Source: Diplonema japonicum (Eukaryota; Euglenozoa; Diplonemea; Diplonemida; Diplonemidae). From it: 64,000 nt of DNA. This document shows, piece after piece, positions 59,289 through 64,000 of this stretch. Numbering within the stretch: position 1 is the stretch's first letter; each line of letters opens with the position of its first letter. The stretch is from the NCBI GenBank assembly GCA_964019335.1, contig OZ025677.1:124001-188000 (forward strand), read 5' to 3'. Below the pieces are notes generated by a model that was given only the letters and a program-made list of their open reading frames with translations, did not search any database and was not told the origin of the DNA. Both the position numbers and the translations under genes were made by a program.

Positions 59289-60335
59289 TTACTTAAATTT
59301 CGAAACACGGGAAGCTCTTGAAGTCCGAGAAGCGGTGTCGTGGCCTGGCTTATTGAGCTGCCGTTGGATCGCAGCGTACATATCAGTGGCGGGTTTATGC
59401 GGTGTGGAAGGGGGCTTGCGAGGAGCCGATGACGTTCCCAAGGTTGACCCCGAAAGCCTCCTTTTGACATCAGTAGCTTGAAGCTGTTGTTGCACGGCAG
59501 CGAAGGTAGCATCGAACCCAGCACCTTCCGCCTCCTTCTCAAGAACAGACAGCCGCCGCTGAAGCCCTTCAAGCTTCTTCGTGTTTTCACCATCAGATTC
59601 CGTCGGCTCGGTGAAGCTCTCCTCTGAAGACTGCCCTTCCAGTTTCAACCCTTGAAGATAAACCCTCTCTGGTGAAGGGTCCCTTGTGGGTGCCCCCATA
59701 GTATGCCGGAACTCGTATGCATACTGTGCCGCAACAGGTTGATGTTGTTGGTATACTTGCGGCCCCACACCGGAACCAGGGCTGTTGCCACCCGCATTCT
59801 TCACAAGCTGTTCGATCGACTCTAAGATGTCATGTGCATTGACTGTTGATATTTGCTGTGGAAGTGGGGCTGGGACTGTATGTTGCAAAGGCGGTGGCCG
59901 CAATATCTGTGTGGGAGGTGGTGTTTGCTGTTGTTGGTTGTATTCGTGCCGCGGGTAATGAGGCGATGGGTATGGCCGTCTAGGGGAGACTTGCCGTTCG
60001 GTTGTTTGTCGGGTTGGTAGCAGTTGCTGGGTGGAAGATTGGTCGTGCCACTCTCCTACTTTTTTTGTCAGTTCCTCCACCATTCTCTCCAGATTCCCGA
60101 CTTTTCTCAGAACCTCCTCCTGCTGCTCGTTCGCCGCACCCCCGCTGCCCGATCCTATGGTGAACGAAGGCGACACTACTAAGGATGTGGGCATCCCTTG
60201 CATCTGGTACCCTCCCGTCCCTGCGACGTCTCCCACCAGGCTTTGGATCACCCCCATGCGTTGTTCGTCCTGCTTCAGCTCTTCTTTAATTCTTTGTACT
60301 TCTTGCCGGATGCTTATTCGGTCGTACTCACGCAT
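59289..60335 (-). CDS. Gln/Pro-rich protein with short coiled coils
   Basis: 348 residues from ATG 60335 (MREYDRISIRQEVQRIKEEL); the upstream frame is low-complexity Phe/Lys. An N-terminal helix (1-30) and a second helix (about 70-95, EEVLRKVGNLERMVEELTKK) are followed by a Gln/Pro/His-rich disordered centre and a third helix (about 255-285, KKLEGLQRRLSVLEKEAEG). Ser/Arg-rich C-terminus. No catalytic motif. Its position next to the coiled-coil gene, both in the same direction, may be coincidental. A cytoskeletal or scaffold protein is a guess. Confidence 0.7.
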   Translation of the reverse strand: MREYDRISIRQEVQRIKEELKQDEQRMGVIQSLVGDVAGTGGYQMQGMPTSLVVSPSFTIGSGSGGAANEQQEEVLRKVGNLERMVEELTKKVGEWHDQSSTQQLLPTRQTTERQVSPRRPYPSPHYPRHEYNQQQQTPPPTQILRPPPLQHTVPAPLPQQISTVNAHDILESIEQLVKNAGGNSPGSGVGPQVYQQHQPVAAQYAYEFRHTMGAPTRDPSPERVYLQGLKLEGQSSEESFTEPTESDGENTKKLEGLQRRLSVLEKEAEGAGFDATFAAVQQQLQATDVKRRLSGSTLGTSSAPRKPPSTPHKPATDMYAAIQRQLNKPGHDTASRTSRASRVSKFK

Positions 60336-60462
60336 TCTTTTTTTTTCTTTTTCTTTTTTTTCCCCTTTTCTTTCTTCCTCTCGCCCCTCCCCCCTCCCCT
60401 CCCCTCTTTTTTTTTTTTTTAAATAGATGTGGCGGCATAGATATGATGGCGCAAAAAAGAAT

Positions 60463-60515
<53 letters not shown>

Positions 60516-61342
60516 ATAAAAAAGAAAAACACTAACGTAGGGGAAAGGGGAGCAAATGAAAAAAAAAGAAAGAAAAAGGACACACAAATAAAAAAGGGGG
60601 GGGGGGCAACTCCCGCCGTTTTCGTGTAGAATCGCTAGAATCGTATTATTTTTCTACCCCCCCCCCTCCCCCTGGATTTTAGCCCTGGGTCAAAAGAAGT
60701 GCAAAGCGTACGATGTTCTTAAGCAAACCCTTGGAAGGACCATGGTGTTGTTTTCCTGGTTCTTACCACCCGCATTGTGTTTCAGCCTACTCCCCACTAC
60801 TTGTGTCAACATTAAGGAAAGCATCCTGGAAAACATAAGTAGATTCTCTTCCTGAGACCTGTCCTGCTCTCAGATCCACGGGTTTCCGGGTCCTGCTGTC
60901 TGGTAAGGAAGGGGGTTAAGCAAGGATAACTAGTAACGATGCATAAAAAAAAAAAAAAAGCATAAAAGAGGCTTGGATTTTCATGCCTGAGCTAATTGTA
61001 TTGTTATCCTTTTTTTTTCTTTTTTTTTTTTTTTTTTTTTTCTCTCTTTGGGTTAGAGAGAAGAGTTGAAGATGCTTGTCTTAAGTTGTTAACCTCTCAA
61101 AAAAAAAAAAAAAAAAAAAAAAAAGAATAAAAAAAAAAAAAAAAAAGAATAAAAAAAACCCCTCCGAAAGGTATGGACACAACGACTTAAATATATATAC
61201 TTAATTAAGTATAAAAAAAAAAAAAAAAAAAAAAAAGAATGGGCGAATTCAACAGTTTGTAAAGGCGCGAGCAAAGGCGGGGGGAACAAAATACAGATGG
61301 AGGGGGTATTCCCCATAACCCCATCCTGTGTAATCTTTTTCG

Positions 61343-61387
<45 letters not shown>

Positions 61388-61795
61388 CCCCCTTTTTCTT
61401 CTTCATCTTGTATTTCCTTTTGTTGGACACACTCTTGTTTTAGGAGGAGGGGGAGTAGCAAAAAAAAAAAACACAATAAAAGGGGGAGAAGAAAAGTAAA
61501 AAGCACCCCTTACCAAAAAAGCATCTCTTTCTCCCCCCCCCTTGTTAAAAATCGAATAGAACAAAAGAAACAAAGGGGGAGGGGGAGGGGGGGTCATTTT
61601 AATGGTAAATTAAAAAAAAAAAGAAAACGTGACGTTAAGGGAAGCCTACAGTAAGTGCGGGATCGAAAAAAGAAGAAGGGGGTAAGGAACGGTTGACGCC
61701 AAACTAAGGCACCCCGTCCCACCTACGAAAGACATCTCCTAGTCCTAGACAACGTTGAGCACTGAACTCTGAAAACCAACGGCAGATCGTTGTAG

Positions 61796-61833
<38 letters not shown>

Positions 61834-62075
61834 AAGAAGAAGGAGACAAAAGGCTTGCGTTCATTCTTTTTTTTTTTTTTTTTCCTCCCCCTTTTTTTTT
61901 TCTCGCCTTCTTTCCTCGCTAACCGTAAAAAAAAAAGGAAAAAAAAATCACTCTTCCTCAGCCACGGCAGGTGCTGCAGCTTTTTCTTTTTTCTTTTTTC
62001 TTGTTTCTGTATCGCGCACGGTTCCGTATACCTATTTTTTTTTTAATTTTTAATTTTTTTTTTCCCCCTCCCCAA
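60336..62075. other. 1.7-kb spacer
   Basis: Poly-A around 60471-60513, poly-T around 61021-61040, a CT microsatellite at about 61346-61384, poly-A around 61801-61830. Two less repetitive islands, 60660-60945 and 61620-61800, have no open frame and no RNA family that I recognise. Confidence 0.55.
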
Positions 62076-63599
62076 TCAAACCTCCCAACATGTAATGACA
62101 AACGAATTTGTCCCTTTGCTGTTCCCCTTGTGGTCCATCGTCAATTTGAATTGCGAGTAGAACACACCAGCGGCGGCAGGTATGGTCCAAACACCTGTTT
62201 TGTTCTTATAGTTAATAGTGTCGTCTTCCTGGTGGACCATGAGCTCATCCCATGTGGTCCCATCTGCGGAAGCATGCAGCGTCCAGCTTCTTGGGAAGAA
62301 GTCAATGGACCCCGCTCTGTGTGAGAAGCTGTACGCCACCGGGGAGACAGAGATGTTTTGGGGGAAGGCGAACTTCACCCAGACGGGTTCGCCATCAGTA
62401 TCGCTCTCGCCCTCTTTCTTGATTTTCTCCGAGTAGAATATCTGTTTGTTGGTGAACCGCCTGTCGACAGCCGCTCTGCTCGACCCCACCACCTTCCCGT
62501 TCGTGGTGACCTTGAACCCAACATCAAGACAGGAGCCGCCTTGGCTGTTCCTGGCGACATATGCCAATGCGCCGTGGTTGCTTTGAAGAGCTTTGTTTCC
62601 GTGGGGTTTGAAGTAGTTCAGCTGGCGTTCTGCGGGGGGTGGTGGGGGGAGGGGTTTCTTCAGCTCGGTTTTCAAAGTATCATCGAAACTCTTGCACTCC
62701 CTCGCAGTGCCGTACAGCTCGAAACACGCAACATACAGCTCGTCCGTCCCCGATGTGTTCCCACCCTCGTCCATTTTCAAACGGAAATGCCTGTAGTACT
62801 TCGTGCACGGTGGTGTGGAGAACGCAGCCCATGGAACCGCTGCTGTCAGCGTCGCGTCGTCTCGGCGTCTATCAAGTGTTTCCCACACAGTGCCGTCGCT
62901 GGACGCTTCTAGGACCCACGATCTCAAGAAAGACTCTTCGCTCCGTGTACCAGTCGCAAGCGAGTACACAGACGGGCAGACTACGACAGATTCGAACTTC
63001 AGTTCGATCCATTGTCCAGCTGTCGTGCCTTGTGTGTTGAAAAAATGGTTCTGTGAGGTGTATGCCTTGTCCGTTACTGTGTACAGAGCAGGGGTTTCTT
63101 CTCCTGAAGTGCGCAGAGAGACTTCGGGGTGGGCGCCCTTTGCTGGGTTTGACCATGAGCTGCGGCCCTTGTGCATGCCCAGCCATGCGATGATGCCCTC
63201 ACCGTCGCCCACGCGTCGGAAAGAAAAAGAATGCGAGACTACCTCGCGTGCCGAAATTCTCGGTGCGATCGCCAGCAACGGGTGCTTCACAGCGACCGGG
63301 GCTTGCTCGTCTTCATCTGTTTCCTCGTCGAACTTCGTGAAGTTCGGCCGCCTCACTGGTTTCTTCCCCTTACCAAGCCGTCGGAGAGGGTGGTTTCTTT
63401 TCATGGCCTGTACTGCGCCGGGGCCGTCGGCAGTCACCTTTTCTGCTGCCTCTTGGCTTAACCCGGCTGCTTGGAGCTTTGCTGCTCCAAGGTGGATGGC
63501 GTCCTTTCCTGTCCTCACACCACTCTCCTTTAGACTCTTCACCGCCTCGTCGGGCACAGCAAGCTTCAGATGGCTGAAGAAGCTTGTTAGTTGTGACAT
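62076..63599 (-). CDS. Protein with two F5/8C (discoidin-like) domains
   Basis: 507 residues from ATG 63599 (MSQLTSFFSHLKLAV); the longer frame is a Lys-run leader. Residues 1-60 form a small helical module (GVRTGKDAIHLGAAKLQAAG), perhaps SAM- or HhH-like. Two galactose-binding-like beta sandwiches follow. The first (about 135-300) has LRSWVLEASSDGTVWETL, YYRHFRLKMD and ELYVACFELYG. The second (about 335-507) has PRSWTLHASADGTTWDEL, FYSQFKLTMD and NSFVITCWEV. This version of the fold occurs in intracellular proteins such as BTBD9 and HECTD1. No signal peptide, so it is probably cytosolic. Ligand unknown. Confidence 0.75.
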   Translation of the reverse strand: MSQLTSFFSHLKLAVPDEAVKSLKESGVRTGKDAIHLGAAKLQAAGLSQEAAEKVTADGPGAVQAMKRNHPLRRLGKGKKPVRRPNFTKFDEETDEDEQAPVAVKHPLLAIAPRISAREVVSHSFSFRRVGDGEGIIAWLGMHKGRSSWSNPAKGAHPEVSLRTSGEETPALYTVTDKAYTSQNHFFNTQGTTAGQWIELKFESVVVCPSVYSLATGTRSEESFLRSWVLEASSDGTVWETLDRRRDDATLTAAVPWAAFSTPPCTKYYRHFRLKMDEGGNTSGTDELYVACFELYGTARECKSFDDTLKTELKKPLPPPPPAERQLNYFKPHGNKALQSNHGALAYVARNSQGGSCLDVGFKVTTNGKVVGSSRAAVDRRFTNKQIFYSEKIKKEGESDTDGEPVWVKFAFPQNISVSPVAYSFSHRAGSIDFFPRSWTLHASADGTTWDELMVHQEDDTINYKNKTGVWTIPAAAGVFYSQFKLTMDHKGNSKGTNSFVITCWEV

Positions 63600-63914
63600 T
63601 TTTTTTTCCCTTTTTTTTTTTCCCTTCTTTTTTTTTTCTTCTCCCAAATTCCCACACTCCTTTATTTTTAGTTGTGAAAGCAAACCAAGCGAACCATGCT
63701 AGAAAAGGCATAGGGCGTCAGGCGACCTCTTCTTGTAGTGGTGGGTTGTGCAATTTTCTTTACGCAGTCGAAATGAGAGGGGGAAAAAAAAAATGAAATA
63801 AAAAAATAAAAGGAGCATGGTTCATGGCTCAATGTGTGCCATCCCATGATGAAGAAGGAAGAGAGCGAATGAGAAAAGAAAAAGAAGGAGAAAAAAAAGA
63901 AATGAACAAAACAA
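63600..63914. other. Spacer
   Basis: Purine-rich leader of the F5/8C gene on the left, then short A-rich stretches. No gene was seen. Confidence 0.6.
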
Positions 63915-64000
63915 TTAGCTCGATCTATTCTTTGCGGTGCTGTCACCAGACTGTTGTTGCGTCTGGAGCGCGGTTGGTGTTACCTGTCCTGTCGGGCAAG
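63915..64000 (-). CDS. 3' end of a gene running off the window
   Basis: On the minus strand 27 codons are open to the window edge and end in TAA at 63917-63915. They are polar and rich in Gln, Thr and Ser (TALQTQQQSGDSTAKNRSS), and codon composition resembles the other coding 3' ends. There is too little to identify the product, and it may be chance. Confidence 0.4.
   Translation of the reverse strand, partial: CPTGQVTPTALQTQQQSGDSTAKNRSS

Noticed and set aside
61346-61384. Possible promoter pyrimidine tract
   Set aside because: It is a plain CT microsatellite not positioned before any gene start.

Overview
The window looks like nuclear DNA of a unicellular eukaryote, most likely a euglenozoan, with a diplonemid favoured over a kinetoplastid. 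Every gene I can support lies on the minus strand across all 64 kb, as in polycistronic directional clusters. Genes are long, GC-rich and nearly intronless, and are separated by AT-rich spacers full of poly-A/T and poly-G/C runs. Several starts are preceded by a pyrimidine tract and an AG, as expected for spliced-leader addition, and one 72-nt GT-AG intron can be reconstructed. The tandem-GAF phosphodiesterase has the layout known from kinetoplastids. The lineage is an inference; no rRNA, tRNA or spliced-leader gene was recognised.

From 0 to 19 kb lie single-copy cellular genes. They are a PARP-type ADP-ribosyltransferase with a C-terminal membrane anchor, an alsin-like MORN/VPS9 protein, a doubly acylated ubiquitin-like/ankyrin protein, a GAF-GAF cyclic-nucleotide phosphodiesterase, a small basic protein, a PDZ protein, a 68-residue two-helix membrane protein, and a homologue of gamma-secretase-activating protein (GSAP/pigeon). 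The last is a secreted 185-residue protein resembling the inner-tube protein of phage tails and contractile injection systems, the most surprising item here.

From 19 to 34 kb come a 4.5-kb non-coding stretch and a 263-bp TTAA-flanked MITE that abuts the stop codon of a giant gene. That gene encodes a 2,542-residue surface protein: signal peptide, CAP/SCP domain, huge Thr/Pro stalk, one membrane helix and a cytoplasmic tail. An OPA-type sugar-phosphate/organophosphate transporter and a beta-hydroxyacid dehydrogenase follow.

From 34 to 54 kb is an accessory region. A degenerate piggyBac element lies beside a tandem array of four SGNH-hydrolase surface proteins. These share one catalytic ectodomain but carry different mucin-like stalks and tails, with clear mosaicism between copies. 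A decayed non-LTR retrotransposon encoding an OTU protease, an APE endonuclease, a reverse transcriptase and a zinc finger sits inside the array.

From 54 to 64 kb are three tandem VWA-domain proteins that all end in a CaaX prenylation motif, with the relic of a fourth. Then come a coiled-coil protein, a Q/P-rich protein, a protein with two F5/8C-like domains, and the 3' end of a gene that runs off the window. Overall the window mixes signalling and trafficking genes with expanding families of surface and membrane-tethered proteins.
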